From: Vibrio parahaemolyticus
GTDB taxonomy: Bacteria; Pseudomonadota; Gammaproteobacteria; Enterobacterales; Vibrionaceae
Length of the DNA: 64,000 nt
NCBI RefSeq assembly: GCF_900460535.1
Contig: NZ_UHIL01000001.1
Coordinates: 1,364,001 to 1,428,000 of the forward strand
Direction of reading: 5' to 3'
Shown here: in pieces, positions 1-11,756 of the stretch
Position numbering within the stretch: the stretch's first letter is position 1
Layout: each line of letters starts with the position of its first letter
Position numbers and translations under genes: made by a program
The notes under the pieces: generated by a model
Seen by the model: the letters and a program-made list of their open reading frames with translations, nothing else
The model's database searches: none
Told to the model about the DNA's origin: nothing

Positions 1-1053
1 GGTATTTTAGTATCACATGGTATTACTGAGTATTCAGCGCTTGGGGCGTATGTGCGTCTTATACCAATGAACTTCTACGCTGTATTTGCGCTGTTAATGG
101 TGTTTGCAGTAGCGTGGTTTGGTCTAGATATCGGTAAGATGCGCGAGCATGAAATTGCAGCGTCTCAAGGTCGTGGTTTTGACAAAGACAAAGAGAACGA
201 CACTCAAGAAGCGCATGAGCTTAACGAAGAGTTGGACATTCGTGAGAGTGAAAAAGGTAAAGTCTCTGACTTAATCCTACCGATTGTTACGCTTATCGTC
301 GCGACAATTGCTTCGATGATGTACACCGGTGGTCAAGCGTTGGCTGCTGACGGTAAAGAGTTTGCATTGTTAGGTGCATTCGAGAATACCGATGTGGGTA
401 CGTCTCTGATTTACGGTAGCTTGCTTGGTTTGGCCGTTGCTCTGTTTACTGTTCTAAAACAAGGTCTACCACTGACTGAGATTACTCGTACACTGTGGAT
501 TGGTGCTAAATCAATGTTTGGTGCGATTCTTATCCTTGTGTTTGCGTGGACAATTGGTTCTGTTATCGGTGACATGAAGACGGGTTCGTACCTATCGACT
601 ATGGCTCAAGGTAACATTAATCCGCATTGGTTACCTGTAATCCTGTTTTTGTTGTCGGGTCTAATGGCGTTCTCAACCGGTACTTCATGGGGTACATTCG
701 GTATCATGTTACCAATCGCTGGTGATATGGCGGGTGCAACTGACATCGCACTAATGCTTCCTATGCTAAGTGCGGTTTTGGCCGGTGCAGTATTCGGTGA
801 CCACTGTTCACCAATCTCGGACACGACTATTTTGTCTTCGACAGGCGCTCGTTGTAATCACATTGACCACGTATCAACTCAGTTGCCTTATGCGCTGTCT
901 GTTGCTTTGGTTTCATGTGTCGGCTTTATTGCACTTGGTATGACAACGTCAATCGCGTTCTCTTTCATTGCAGCATCGATTACATTTGTTATCGTCTGTG
1001 CTGTTCTATCATGGTTGTCGAAATCGAAAATAGCATCATGTCAGAGTGCTTAA
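1..1053 (+). CDS. NhaC-family Na+/H+ antiporter, 3' part
   Basis: The reading frame is open from the first base, so this is the C-terminal part of a gene that begins before the window. The protein is very hydrophobic, with several membrane segments separated by a charged loop at roughly residues 45-85 of the visible part. The stretch GDHCSPISDTTILSSTGA is the signature of the NhaC-type Na_H_antiporter family (PF03553), which exchanges sodium for protons, or in some members malate or lactate. The family assignment is firm; the exact substrate cannot be read. A strong terminator follows 28 bases after the stop, so this is the last gene of its transcript. Confidence 0.85.
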   Translation, partial: GILVSHGITEYSALGAYVRLIPMNFYAVFALLMVFAVAWFGLDIGKMREHEIAASQGRGFDKDKENDTQEAHELNEELDIRESEKGKVSDLILPIVTLIVATIASMMYTGGQALAADGKEFALLGAFENTDVGTSLIYGSLLGLAVALFTVLKQGLPLTEITRTLWIGAKSMFGAILILVFAWTIGSVIGDMKTGSYLSTMAQGNINPHWLPVILFLLSGLMAFSTGTSWGTFGIMLPIAGDMAGATDIALMLPMLSAVLAGAVFGDHCSPISDTTILSSTGARCNHIDHVSTQLPYALSVALVSCVGFIALGMTTSIAFSFIAASITFVIVCAVLSWLSKSKIASCQSA

Positions 1054-1080
1054 TGGCAATATGATTTGTTGAAAAGAGGA

Positions 1081-1112
1081 AGCTCCGCTAGTAACTAGCG
1101 GAGCTTTTTTTT
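1081..1112 (+). terminator. Intrinsic terminator after the antiporter gene
   Basis: An 11-bp perfect stem (AGCTCCGCTAG / CTAGCGGAGCT) with a TAA loop is followed by eight T residues. It ends the antiporter transcript. The convergent gene on the minus strand ends 47 bases further on. Confidence 0.93.
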
Positions 1113-1158
1113 AACGCGATTTAGGTGAGGGGGGCAATCGCGTTTTTGGGGATAACCT

Positions 1159-3531
1159 TTAAGATTCTGGCTGTGTGAAGTCAGGTGTTGGACAGTCTTC
1201 ATACGACGATGGCAGAATTGGAACATCATCGTTGTTATTCAAACCATCCAAAACCGTCTTGATCTGATCAATTTGATTGATGTCTGAACCTTCCCAAGCG
1301 CTGACCGCGTTACTAATGATATCTCCAATAGACATCCACTGATCGCCAAACCAAATAACGGTAGTTTGGGTTAAACCTTCAGAGGTTGGACGATGTCGAG
1401 TGTTAAAGATAAATGCGAGTAGTTGCTGAGCTAGCTGCTCTTTATGCTCGTTAAGGTCTGCGTTGCCATTGCTATCGACCAAGAATTGTGACACTTCGGA
1501 TTGCCAAGTCCCGGCCATCCAAATAGCAGAATCGCCGCTAAATGCTGCTTCAACTGGCTCTCCACCAGTAAATTTACCGTCAAATGGCTCGTCACCAGCT
1601 CCAAAGTAGTTACTTGGAGAGGCGTAAGGGGCTAAACCATTCACATATACTCTGTCGGCTTCAGTTAGTTCACTTAAGCCATTTTTGTTGTGCCAGTAAC
1701 CTTTGGTGTCAAAGTCTGCGGTGATTTCACAAATGTTATTGAAGTGCACTTCATTACCATTAAGTGCGTCACTGCGGTTGTAAACTTCACCGATAATGAG
1801 AGGGACGCCATTTTCCATTTTCATGACAGATTTTACGTCGAACGAAATGGTGTGATCACTGGTATTGTTCCATGCAGCAGAAAGGCTTTCGCTCACTTCA
1901 TAAGGCGCGGGATCTTCACCGCGAACATTTGGAACGAGAACGAAGAATGTGGCACAGCCATCCTCTCCTGTCATTCGCTGGACGTAACCATTGGCATCGA
2001 CTTCCGCTAAATTCTCGCCTTCTGGAAGAACTCCGGCATCAAGAAGAAGTTGTTCTATCACTAAGAATTCACCATTTTCTGGATACTCAGGGTTGAATGG
2101 TTTAGGAACGGGTACACTGTCAGGTATGTAAAGGTTGACCGGCCAATTCGGAATCAAGCCTTCGCCTTCATCATGAATACCGTTACCGTTCATATCGAAC
2201 GACTTACACACTTTAAGATTGGCAATACCGATAGAACCAAAACGGATGGTTAACACGGGATCATCATCAAAGGTTGGTTGAGCCCAAGCACTAGGCATGA
2301 AACCAACGTCATTCTCCTCATTACCGCTGGCTTCATCTGTGTCCTCACCAGCAGAACGTTTGATGCTTTCGTCGAAGTTGGTTTGACATGCTAGAGCGTT
2401 TGCAAAGCCTATATGCAGATCGCCATCTTCGAACGTCGGTGCAAAGTCTCTTAAATCTGCGAAGGTTGTGAAGTGAGTGAATGGGGTGTTCATTGCGGTA
2501 AAGCCAACTTTTTTCGCCCACCACATGAATTGGTCTAAGCTCCATTGATGGTCTTCAACCCCAAAAACACTAAACGTGATTGGCTCGTCAGGAGAATCAT
2601 TGGAAAGTTTGGTATTACGCATACCGCCCATCTCCATCGCTAAGTCACGAATACCAAACTCCCAATTAGGAATAACTTCATCGATGATAGGATCATATTG
2701 GCAGTTCAGGTTTCTGTCGTGGAACGCACGAAAAGCAATATCAAAGTTTGGCGGTTCTGGCTCTGCAGTCTTCGCTTTGAAGTTATCTGTTTTCGAGAAT
2801 CGAGGGATAAATCCAAAGAACCCGGCACAGTTTTCACCAGTTTCTTCGCCATACAGGTCAGTACCTTCACAAGCGGCTTCTACGCTCGCTGCTGTGGATA
2901 CCCAAGCTTTGTAAACCCCACCGGAGTTAGGTGTGTTGGCAAATGGAAATAGCTGTATGGTTTCTCCATCAGGCAGAGAAGTAGGGTCGACATCTAAATA
3001 CTCACTTCCCAATTGATGTCGACATTCTATGTCTATCGATTGGGTGACCATTTTGCCGCGCACTTTAACTTCTTGAGTGATGGTGACGACGTCATTCATA
3101 TATGTCACACCACCTTCACCGTCGAAATAGAAAAGACGACAGGCTAATGGTTCTGCGTAAAACTCTTCGGCGTTTCTAGCGTTCTTGCCTTTGATTTTTA
3201 CATCTTGATAGCAGGTACCACCGTTGGTGTCTGCGCTATCTAAAGTACTTGATAACAAACATTTACCTGATGGATCGGTAACTTGAAAATAATACAAACC
3301 AGCAGGCAGTGCTGCGGCTGTCCTTGGTGCGTTAGGCCCAGGGCCTCCATCTAAAAATACTTCTTGTTTAGACTCGTAGCGGACATTTTCATTGACGATA
3401 TCACCAGCAGGTGTCGTCGTGAATATTGCGCCATCTAATCTAGCGAAAGCTGGTACAGCAAACATGATAGCTAACGAAGATATCGCAAGAGTTGTTGTCC
3501 TTAATTTGGATAAAAACCTGTTGATATTCAT
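1159..3531 (-). CDS. Secreted protein with SdrD/Cna-like repeats, function unknown
   Basis: The start was placed at 3531 because an AGGAG ribosome site lies 7 bases upstream and a classical signal peptide follows (charged MNINRFLSKLR, hydrophobic core, cleavage near AFA). An upstream in-frame start at 3579 lacks these features. The predicted protein has 790 residues. Two segments resemble each other: around residues 265-295 and 440-470 both show a D-N-rich stretch, then D-E, then IPNW (residues 287-290 and 460-463). The second reads DMNGNGIHDEGEG, the calcium-type loop of SdrD B / Cna B repeats. A C-terminal region near residue 611 has GYWHNKNG, a motif that recurs in bacterial surface proteins. 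No LPXTG, PEP-CTERM or membrane anchor is visible, so it is probably exported to the periplasm or released. Its function is not known to me. A sigma-54 activator gene lies directly upstream. Confidence 0.8.
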   Translation of the reverse strand: MNINRFLSKLRTTTLAISSLAIMFAVPAFARLDGAIFTTTPAGDIVNENVRYESKQEVFLDGGPGPNAPRTAAALPAGLYYFQVTDPSGKCLLSSTLDSADTNGGTCYQDVKIKGKNARNAEEFYAEPLACRLFYFDGEGGVTYMNDVVTITQEVKVRGKMVTQSIDIECRHQLGSEYLDVDPTSLPDGETIQLFPFANTPNSGGVYKAWVSTAASVEAACEGTDLYGEETGENCAGFFGFIPRFSKTDNFKAKTAEPEPPNFDIAFRAFHDRNLNCQYDPIIDEVIPNWEFGIRDLAMEMGGMRNTKLSNDSPDEPITFSVFGVEDHQWSLDQFMWWAKKVGFTAMNTPFTHFTTFADLRDFAPTFEDGDLHIGFANALACQTNFDESIKRSAGEDTDEASGNEENDVGFMPSAWAQPTFDDDPVLTIRFGSIGIANLKVCKSFDMNGNGIHDEGEGLIPNWPVNLYIPDSVPVPKPFNPEYPENGEFLVIEQLLLDAGVLPEGENLAEVDANGYVQRMTGEDGCATFFVLVPNVRGEDPAPYEVSESLSAAWNNTSDHTISFDVKSVMKMENGVPLIIGEVYNRSDALNGNEVHFNNICEITADFDTKGYWHNKNGLSELTEADRVYVNGLAPYASPSNYFGAGDEPFDGKFTGGEPVEAAFSGDSAIWMAGTWQSEVSQFLVDSNGNADLNEHKEQLAQQLLAFIFNTRHRPTSEGLTQTTVIWFGDQWMSIGDIISNAVSAWEGSDINQIDQIKTVLDGLNNNDDVPILPSSYEDCPTPDFTQPES

Positions 3532-3574
3532 TTTTTGCTCCTGTGTCATCATGAGTGACGACACAGGATACAAA

Positions 3575-3590
3575 GGCAAAGAGTATGCCT
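3575..3590 (-). promoter_or_regulatory. Candidate sigma-54 promoter for the secreted-protein gene
   Basis: On the minus strand the sequence AGGCATACTCTTTGCC carries GG and GC at exactly the -24/-12 spacing of the consensus TGGCACG-N4-TTGCA. It matches at eight of the twelve specified positions. It would start transcription near 3564, about 33 bases before the start codon. The neighbouring sigma-54 activator gene supports the reading. Confidence 0.55.
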
Positions 3591-3673
3591 ATTTTAACTT
3601 ATTGATTTAAAAGAGCCTTACATGACGTGTTTTATATGAAAAAGCTAAGTAAATGATATGCCGTGATTTCGTT

Positions 3674-3696
3674 GTTACACTGTGTTGCGTTACACA
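3674..3696. promoter_or_regulatory. Candidate activator-binding repeats (UAS)
   Basis: GTTACAC occurs twice as a direct repeat, at 3674-3680 and 3689-3695. The block TGTGTTGCGTTACACA (3681-3696) is an imperfect palindrome. The repeats lie about 85-110 bases upstream of the -24 element, a usual distance for enhancers of sigma-54 activators. Binding is inferred. Confidence 0.4.
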
Positions 3697-3707
3697 TGTA
3701 CACATTG

Positions 3708-4664
3708 TCAGATGTTGATATTGTACTTCTTAATCAGCCGATAAAGTGTTGTTCTAGAAATACCTAGATGGCGTGCGGCTGCACTCATATTGTGTTTATT
3801 TTCTTCGATGGCCTGTAACAAATAGTCAAGGTCAATTTGATCAACAGAAGGGAGTAATTGCCTTTCACTGTTCTCAAGCCCTAAATCAGCAACGAGTAGG
3901 GTATTGTCTTCACACATGACAATTGCCCGCTGAATCACATTACGCAGCTCACGTACATTTCCAGGCCAACGATGTTTAAGTAGTTTTGCTTTCACTTCTT
4001 CGGACATGTTGTGTACTTGACCATGAGATAAATCTGTTAAAAAGTGCTCAGACAGCATCAAAATGTCTTTGCCTCTTTTCCGAAGTGGAGGAATGGTCAG
4101 CGGTAATATATTGAGTCGATAAAATAGATCCTCCCTAAATTCTCCTTGTACGACTTCGCTTTTTAAATCCACGTGGCTGGCGGCAATCACACGACAATCA
4201 ACATCGATAAATTTATCCGCACCTACTTTGTGTATTTGTTTGCTTTCTAAAAAGTGAAGGAGATGTATTTGAAGATCCGAAGGCATATCTCCAATCTCAT
4301 CGAGAAATAAAGTGCCTTTGTGTGCTTTTTGAATAAAACCAATCCGGTCAGAAATGGCACCTGTAAATGCCCCTTTTTCGTGGCCAAAAAGTTCGGAAGC
4401 AATCAAGCCACTTGGAATCGCACCGCAGTTGACCTCTACAAAGGGTGATGAGCGCCGACTAGATAACTGATGGATCAGTCGAGCACATAACCCTTTACCC
4501 ACACCAGTTTCACCTTGTATGAGTACTTCCGCGTCACATTGCGCGTACTTTTTAATGGCATTTCGAAGCTCGTGGATACAAGCGCTATTCCCAATCAGAG
4601 GATATAGCTCCGCCTCGCTGAATTGCACCGTTGGTTTGGTACTACCTTTTCGCAGTTTCATCAT
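3708..4664 (-). CDS. Stand-alone sigma-54-dependent transcriptional activator
   Basis: The 318-residue protein is an AAA+ bacterial enhancer-binding protein without a receiver, PAS or GAF domain. After about 23 residues come the Walker A motif GETGVGKG, the sigma-54 contact loop GHEKGAFTGA, the Walker B region GTLFLDEIGD and the arginine-finger region FREDLFYRLN. A C-terminal Fis-type helix-turn-helix follows (NMSAAARHLGISRTTLYRLI). This is the layout of PspF, whose activity is controlled by a separate protein rather than a built-in sensor. ATG codons at 4664 and 4661 are both possible starts; neither has a clear ribosome site. The gene ends 177 bases before the start of the secreted-protein gene on the same strand. 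That gap holds a sigma-54 promoter candidate, so the secreted-protein gene is the likely target. Confidence 0.9.
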   Translation of the reverse strand: MMKLRKGSTKPTVQFSEAELYPLIGNSACIHELRNAIKKYAQCDAEVLIQGETGVGKGLCARLIHQLSSRRSSPFVEVNCGAIPSGLIASELFGHEKGAFTGAISDRIGFIQKAHKGTLFLDEIGDMPSDLQIHLLHFLESKQIHKVGADKFIDVDCRVIAASHVDLKSEVVQGEFREDLFYRLNILPLTIPPLRKRGKDILMLSEHFLTDLSHGQVHNMSEEVKAKLLKHRWPGNVRELRNVIQRAIVMCEDNTLLVADLGLENSERQLLPSVDQIDLDYLLQAIEENKHNMSAAARHLGISRTTLYRLIKKYNINI

Positions 4665-5017
4665 TAATCACTATTTTTGCCCCACTGAAATAATAGTTTT
4701 GAATTAGTCGTCTCAATCGTGAGTGAATGTCTCTTTATTGAGAAGTTTGTTAATTACTGTAGATGGTAAAGTCTAAATGTTTGTTTCGGGGAAAATTTAT
4801 ACTAGGGACTTTTTTTGCTAGGAAAATCGTTGTATAGCAACTTCATTTCTTGCACTCTATCGCAATGAAACTAAAAATAAACACTTAAAAAACATAGGCT
4901 TGAAAAAGTAGTTAAGAAAAGTTCAATTTCGGTATTGAAAAATTAAGAATCCTTGGTTAGTGTGGTTACTAACGAAGCAACTAACTAAAGTCTTAAATAA
5001 GTATGCGTAATTTTGTA
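4665..5017. other. Intergenic region upstream of the his leader
   Basis: This AT-rich stretch separates the divergent activator gene from the his operon and must hold the his promoter, but I find no convincing -35/-10 pair. A dyad GTTAGT-N6-ACTAAC lies at 4956-4973, about 45 bases before the leader peptide, and could be an operator. No open frame here looks like a gene. Confidence 0.5.
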
Positions 5018-5050
5018 ATGAACATTCATCACCATCATCACCCAGCCTAG
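5018..5050 (+). CDS. hisL: his operon leader peptide
   Basis: An 11-codon frame encodes MNIHHHHHPA with five consecutive histidine codons. It stands about 170 bases before hisG and is followed by mutually exclusive hairpins and a terminator. This is the classic design in which ribosome stalling at His codons, when charged tRNA-His is scarce, prevents formation of the attenuator. The enterobacterial leader has seven histidines, so this version is shorter. Confidence 0.93.
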   Translation: MNIHHHHHPA

Positions 5051-5054
5051 TCTT

Positions 5055-5161
5055 TCGGGAGATGTACGCATACCCGGGAGGCAGGAAACTCCCGGAGGTG
5101 AAAATCAAAGTAAGAACAGATTTTAAACCCTCGGGAGACACCAATCTCTCGAGGGTTTTTT
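5055..5161 (+). promoter_or_regulatory. his attenuator with alternative hairpins and terminator
   Basis: Three G-rich arms can each pair with the single C-rich arm CTCCCGG (5089-5095): TCGGGAG at 5055-5061, CCGGGAG at 5074-5080 and TCGGGAG at 5131-5137. The third arm is also the 5' side of the terminator stem, a 13-bp helix with one G-T pair (5126-5138 with 5145-5157), followed by six T residues. Pairing 5089-5095 with 5131-5137 would therefore be the antiterminator. Confidence 0.9.
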
Positions 5162-5217
5162 AGTTTTACTGGTTTAAAAATTACTTAGATATCAAAATCT
5201 TGCACAGGGATAAAGCA

Positions 5218-6114
5218 ATGCAAACACAACGCTTAAGAATCGCAATTCAGAAAAAAGGTCGTCTTAGCAAAGAGAGCCAAGCTCTACTAAAGCAATGCGG
5301 CGTGAAATTTAACGTAATGGGTGAGCGTCTTGTTGTTCACTCAGAGAACATGCCAATTGACTTGCTTTTGGTTCGTGACGACGACATCCCTGGCTTGATC
5401 ATGGATGGCGTGGTTGACCTTGGTTTCATCGGAGAAAACGAACTAGAAGAAGTTCGTCTTGATCGCAAAGCTTTGGGTGAGCCATGTGAGTTTGTTCAAC
5501 TTCGTCGACTGGATTTTGGTGGCTGCCGTTTGTCCATCGCCATCGATAAAGATGAAGAATACAACGGTCCACAAGATCTCGCAGGCAAACGCATCGCAAC
5601 GACTTACCCTCAACTTCTTAAAGCGTACATGGATGAAGCCGGCGTGCCATTCTCAACTTGTATGCTCACTGGTTCTGTGGAAGTTGCGCCACGAGCGGGC
5701 TTAGCGGATGCGATTGCAGATTTGGTTTCTACAGGTGCAACATTAGAAGCAAACGGCCTGAAAGAAGCCGAAGTCATTTTTAGATCCAAAGCGACGCTTA
5801 TCCAACGCATTGGTGAGTTCGACGCAGACAAAGCAGAGTTGATCAATAAATTGCTAACTCGCATGCAAGGCGTTCAACAGGCAAAAGAATCAAAATACAT
5901 CATGCTGCACGCGCCAGCTGGAAAGTTGGAGCAAATTAAAGCATTACTGCCGGGCGCAGAAGATCCAACCGTTTTACCACTATCAGCAGACAAACAGAAA
6001 GTTGCCGTTCATTTGGTGAGTACAGAGAACTTGTTCTGGGAAACCATGGAACAGCTAAAAGAACTGGGTGCGAGCTCAATTCTAGTGCTACCAATTGAAA
6101 AAATGATGGAGTAA
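5218..6114 (+). CDS. hisG: ATP phosphoribosyltransferase HisG
   Basis: HisG catalyses the first and feedback-controlled step of histidine synthesis, joining PRPP to ATP. The start at 5218 is preferred because AGGGA lies seven bases upstream and the protein then begins [17 protein letters not shown], like other long-form HisG proteins; an in-frame TTG at 5200 is unlikely. At 298 residues it is the long form, with a C-terminal regulatory domain (roughly residues 225-298) that binds histidine, so no HisZ partner is needed. The PRPP-binding region is near [22 protein letters not shown], here around residues 154-175. It is the first structural gene of the operon and lies 5 bases before hisD. Confidence 0.97.
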   Translation: MQTQRLRIAIQKKGRLSKESQALLKQCGVKFNVMGERLVVHSENMPIDLLLVRDDDIPGLIMDGVVDLGFIGENELEEVRLDRKALGEPCEFVQLRRLDFGGCRLSIAIDKDEEYNGPQDLAGKRIATTYPQLLKAYMDEAGVPFSTCMLTGSVEVAPRAGLADAIADLVSTGATLEANGLKEAEVIFRSKATLIQRIGEFDADKAELINKLLTRMQGVQQAKESKYIMLHAPAGKLEQIKALLPGAEDPTVLPLSADKQKVAVHLVSTENLFWETMEQLKELGASSILVLPIEKMME

Positions 6115-6119
6115 CGGCA

Positions 6120-7415
6120 ATGAGAACTGTTGTATGGCAATCACTGAGTGAAGAGCAACAAGATGCAATTTTAGAGCGTCCTGCCATTGCGGAAGGCGCG
6201 AATATTACCGCTGCAGTTGCGGATGTGATCGCAAAGGTGCGTACTCAAGGTGACGCAGCGCTATTAGAACTTACAGAAAAGTTTGACCGTGTAAAACCGG
6301 AATCAATCCGAGTTCCATCCAAAGAAATTAATGCGGCTTCAGAGCGCCTTTCTGCGGAAATGAAACAAGCACTAGAGCAGGCTTACAGCAACATTGCTAA
6401 ATTTCATAAAGCGCAAAAGCCACAACCAATTAAAGTGGAGACACAACCTGGTGTGATGTGTGAGCAAGTGACACGTCCCATTCAAAAAGTAGGGTTGTAT
6501 ATTCCTGGTGGTAGCGCGCCATTGCCATCGACGGTATTGATGCTGGGCGTGCCTGCAAAAATCGCTGGTTGTCGTAAAGTGGTGCTTTGTTCTCCTCCCC
6601 CGATTGCAGATGAAATTTTGTACGTTGCCAAGTTGTGCGGCATTGATGAAGTTTACAATGTCGGTGGTGGACAGGCGGTCGCTGCAATGGCTTACGGTAC
6701 GAAAAGCGTCTCTAAAGTCGATAAAATTTTTGGTCCGGGTAACGCCTATGTGACGGAGGCAAAACGTCAAGTAAGCAATGACTTCCGTGGTGCTGCGATT
6801 GACATGCCGGCTGGTCCTTCAGAAGTTCTTGTGATTGCAGACGAAACCGCAGATCCAGACTTCATCGCAGCAGACCTGTTAAGCCAAGCTGAGCACGGCC
6901 CTGATTCACAGGTGGTTCTTGTGACACCATCACCTATTGTCGCGGATCAAGTAACGGATACCGTTCAGCGTCAACTAAAAGCCTTGTCTCGTGCAGACAT
7001 CGCGCAGAAGGCGTTGGCTTCGAGTCTGATTATTATTTCTGAGTCAATCACACAAGCGGTTTCTATCTCTAACTACTACGGCCCTGAGCACTTAATTGTG
7101 CAAACGAAGAACCCGCGTGAGCTACTTCCACTACTAGATAATGCGGGCTCAATCTTTCTTGGCGATTGGTCTCCTGAATCTGCAGGTGATTATGCGTCGG
7201 GAACTAACCACGTGCTTCCAACTTACGGGTATACTCGTACTTACTCAAGCCTTGGCCTTGCCGACTTTTCTAAACGAATGACAGTGCAAGAGTTATCGGC
7301 TGAAGGTTTACAGAATCTCGCTCCGACTGTGGTTACGATGGCGGAGGCGGAAGGTCTCGACGCTCACAAACGTGCAGTCACCATCCGAGTAGAAAAGCTG
7401 ACCAAAAATAGATAA
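6120..7415 (+). CDS. hisD: Histidinol dehydrogenase HisD
   Basis: HisD performs the last two steps of the pathway, oxidising L-histidinol to histidine with two NAD+ and a bound zinc ion. The 431-residue length is normal. Recognisable family segments are [37 protein letters not shown], the [16 protein letters not shown] stretch and the [10 protein letters not shown] zinc and catalytic region. The ATG at 6120 is preceded by GGAG inside the end of hisG, suggesting translational coupling. It is the second gene of the his operon. Confidence 0.97.
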   Translation: MRTVVWQSLSEEQQDAILERPAIAEGANITAAVADVIAKVRTQGDAALLELTEKFDRVKPESIRVPSKEINAASERLSAEMKQALEQAYSNIAKFHKAQKPQPIKVETQPGVMCEQVTRPIQKVGLYIPGGSAPLPSTVLMLGVPAKIAGCRKVVLCSPPPIADEILYVAKLCGIDEVYNVGGGQAVAAMAYGTKSVSKVDKIFGPGNAYVTEAKRQVSNDFRGAAIDMPAGPSEVLVIADETADPDFIAADLLSQAEHGPDSQVVLVTPSPIVADQVTDTVQRQLKALSRADIAQKALASSLIIISESITQAVSISNYYGPEHLIVQTKNPRELLPLLDNAGSIFLGDWSPESAGDYASGTNHVLPTYGYTRTYSSLGLADFSKRMTVQELSAEGLQNLAPTVVTMAEAEGLDAHKRAVTIRVEKLTKNR

Positions 7416-7418
7416 TAA

Positions 7419-8471
<1,053 letters not shown>

Positions 8472-8536
8472 ATAGAATTCTCAACGTTCTCGGTTCATGC
8501 CGAGAACAAAACAAGATTAGTAATAAGGATGTTCGA

Positions 8537-9610
8537 GTGAGCAAGCAACAAAAAATCCTATTTATCGACCGAGATGGCACGCTGATTGTCGAGCCACCGA
8601 TTGATTTCCAAGTTGACCGCTTGGATAAGTTAAAACTAGAACCGTTCGTTATTCCAAGCCTGTTGTCGTTGCAGGATGCGGGATACCGTCTAGTGATGGT
8701 GACAAACCAAGATGGTCTAGGCACAGACAGCTACCCTCAAGAAGACTTCGATGCGCCACACAACATGATGATGGAGATCTTCGAGTCTCAAGGTGTGAAG
8801 TTCGATGATGTGCTGATTTGTCCGCATTTTGAAGAAGACAACTGCTCTTGCCGTAAGCCTAAATTAGGCATGGTGAAAGAATATCTTCAAGGCGGTAAAG
8901 TGGATTTCCAAAATTCTGTCGTGATTGGTGACCGTCAAACGGATCTGCAATTGGCGGAAAACATGGCGATTCGCGGTATTCAATACAATCCAGAAACCAT
9001 GGACTGGAAGCAGATCTTGAAAGATCTGACGGTGAAAGCACGGGTTGCCGAAGTGATTCGTACTACTAAAGAAACCGACATTAAAGTTGCCGTTAATCTG
9101 GATGAGCAAGGTGGCAATGATATATCAACAGGTCTTGGTTTCTTTGACCACATGCTGGATCAAATTGCCACTCACGGTGGTTTCCAAATGGTGTGCAAAG
9201 TCGACGGTGATTTACACATTGATGATCACCACACGATTGAAGATACCGCATTAGCCCTTGGTCAGGCATTAAAAGAGGCGTTGGGCGATAAGCGCGGCAT
9301 TGGTCGCTTTGGTTTCAGCCTGCCGATGGATGAGTGCTTGGCGCAATGTGCGTTGGATTTGTCTGGTCGTCCTTACCTGAAATTTGACGCGAAATTCAGC
9401 CGTGATCAAGTTGGAAACTTGTCGACAGAGATGGTGGTTCACTTCTTCCGTTCTTTAACTGACACACTAGCGTGTACGCTGCACCTTTCTTCTGCTGGCG
9501 ATAATGATCACCACATCATTGAGAGCCTATTCAAAGCGTTTGGTCGAACGTTACGCCAAGCAATCAAGGTGGAAGGCACGGAGCTGCCAAGCAGCAAAGG
9601 CGTCCTTTAA
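8537..9610 (+). CDS. hisB: Bifunctional histidinol-phosphatase / imidazoleglycerol-phosphate dehydratase HisB
   Basis: The N-terminal half (about residues 1-165) is a HAD phosphatase, with nucleophile motif FIDRDGTL, the cysteine/histidine zinc loop [11 protein letters not shown] and the [11 protein letters not shown] motif. The C-terminal half (about 166-357) is the IGP dehydratase, with [17 protein letters not shown] and DDHHTIED metal-binding histidines. This fusion is typical of Gammaproteobacteria. The start is GTG at 8537, with AAGGA seven bases upstream. It catalyses steps six and eight of the pathway. Confidence 0.97.
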   Translation: MSKQQKILFIDRDGTLIVEPPIDFQVDRLDKLKLEPFVIPSLLSLQDAGYRLVMVTNQDGLGTDSYPQEDFDAPHNMMMEIFESQGVKFDDVLICPHFEEDNCSCRKPKLGMVKEYLQGGKVDFQNSVVIGDRQTDLQLAENMAIRGIQYNPETMDWKQILKDLTVKARVAEVIRTTKETDIKVAVNLDEQGGNDISTGLGFFDHMLDQIATHGGFQMVCKVDGDLHIDDHHTIEDTALALGQALKEALGDKRGIGRFGFSLPMDECLAQCALDLSGRPYLKFDAKFSRDQVGNLSTEMVVHFFRSLTDTLACTLHLSSAGDNDHHIIESLFKAFGRTLRQAIKVEGTELPSSKGVL

Positions 9611-9636
9611 GGCTCACGTGAGCAAGGAGAAAAACA

Positions 9637-10251
9637 GTGACAGAACAAAAAGTTGTCATTATCGATACGGGCTGTGCCAACGTTTCTTCGGTGAAGTTTG
9701 CCATTGAACGCTTAGGTTATGGCGTAACGATTTCAAAAGATCCTCAAGTGGTGTTGTCAGCAGACAAGTTGTTCCTACCTGGTGTGGGTACAGCAAGCGA
9801 AGCGATGAAAAACCTTGAAGAGCGTGATCTTATCAATCTCGTTAAGCAAGTTGAAAAGCCATTGCTCGGTATCTGTTTAGGTATGCAGTTATTGGGTAAG
9901 TTTTCTCAAGAGAAAGGCCAAAAAGCCGACGAGTTAGTTGAGTGTCTTGGGCTTTGTGATGGCGAAGTGGAGCTGCTACAAACTGGCGATTTGCCACTGC
10001 CACACATGGGGTGGAATACTCTTTCTGCAAAAGCAGGCAATCCGTTGTTCAAAGACATTGAAGAGGGGGAGTACTTCTATTTTGTGCACAGCTTTGCGAT
10101 GCCAGTTGGAGACTACACCATTGCAGAATGTGATTACGGAAATCCATTCACTGCTGCGGTTCAAAGTGGTAACTATTATGGTGTGCAATTCCACCCAGAG
10201 CGTTCTTCAAAAGCGGGCGCGAAGCTTATTCAAAACTTCTTAGAATTATAA
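9637..10251 (+). CDS. hisH: Imidazole glycerol phosphate synthase glutaminase subunit HisH
   Basis: HisH is the class I glutamine amidotransferase half of IGP synthase and feeds ammonia to HisF. The nucleophile cysteine lies in [10 protein letters not shown], and the catalytic His-Glu pair is in [10 protein letters not shown] near the C terminus. The 204-residue length is normal. The start is GTG at 9637 with AAGGAG eight bases upstream. It stands between hisB and hisA as in enterobacteria. Confidence 0.97.
   Translation: MTEQKVVIIDTGCANVSSVKFAIERLGYGVTISKDPQVVLSADKLFLPGVGTASEAMKNLEERDLINLVKQVEKPLLGICLGMQLLGKFSQEKGQKADELVECLGLCDGEVELLQTGDLPLPHMGWNTLSAKAGNPLFKDIEEGEYFYFVHSFAMPVGDYTIAECDYGNPFTAAVQSGNYYGVQFHPERSSKAGAKLIQNFLEL

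Positions 10252-11752
<1,501 letters not shown>

Positions 11753-11756
<4 letters not shown>

Noticed and set aside
4923..5144. Minus-strand open frame of 73 codons over the his leader region
   Set aside because: It lies opposite the leader peptide and attenuator hairpins and has no ribosome site or recognisable sequence.
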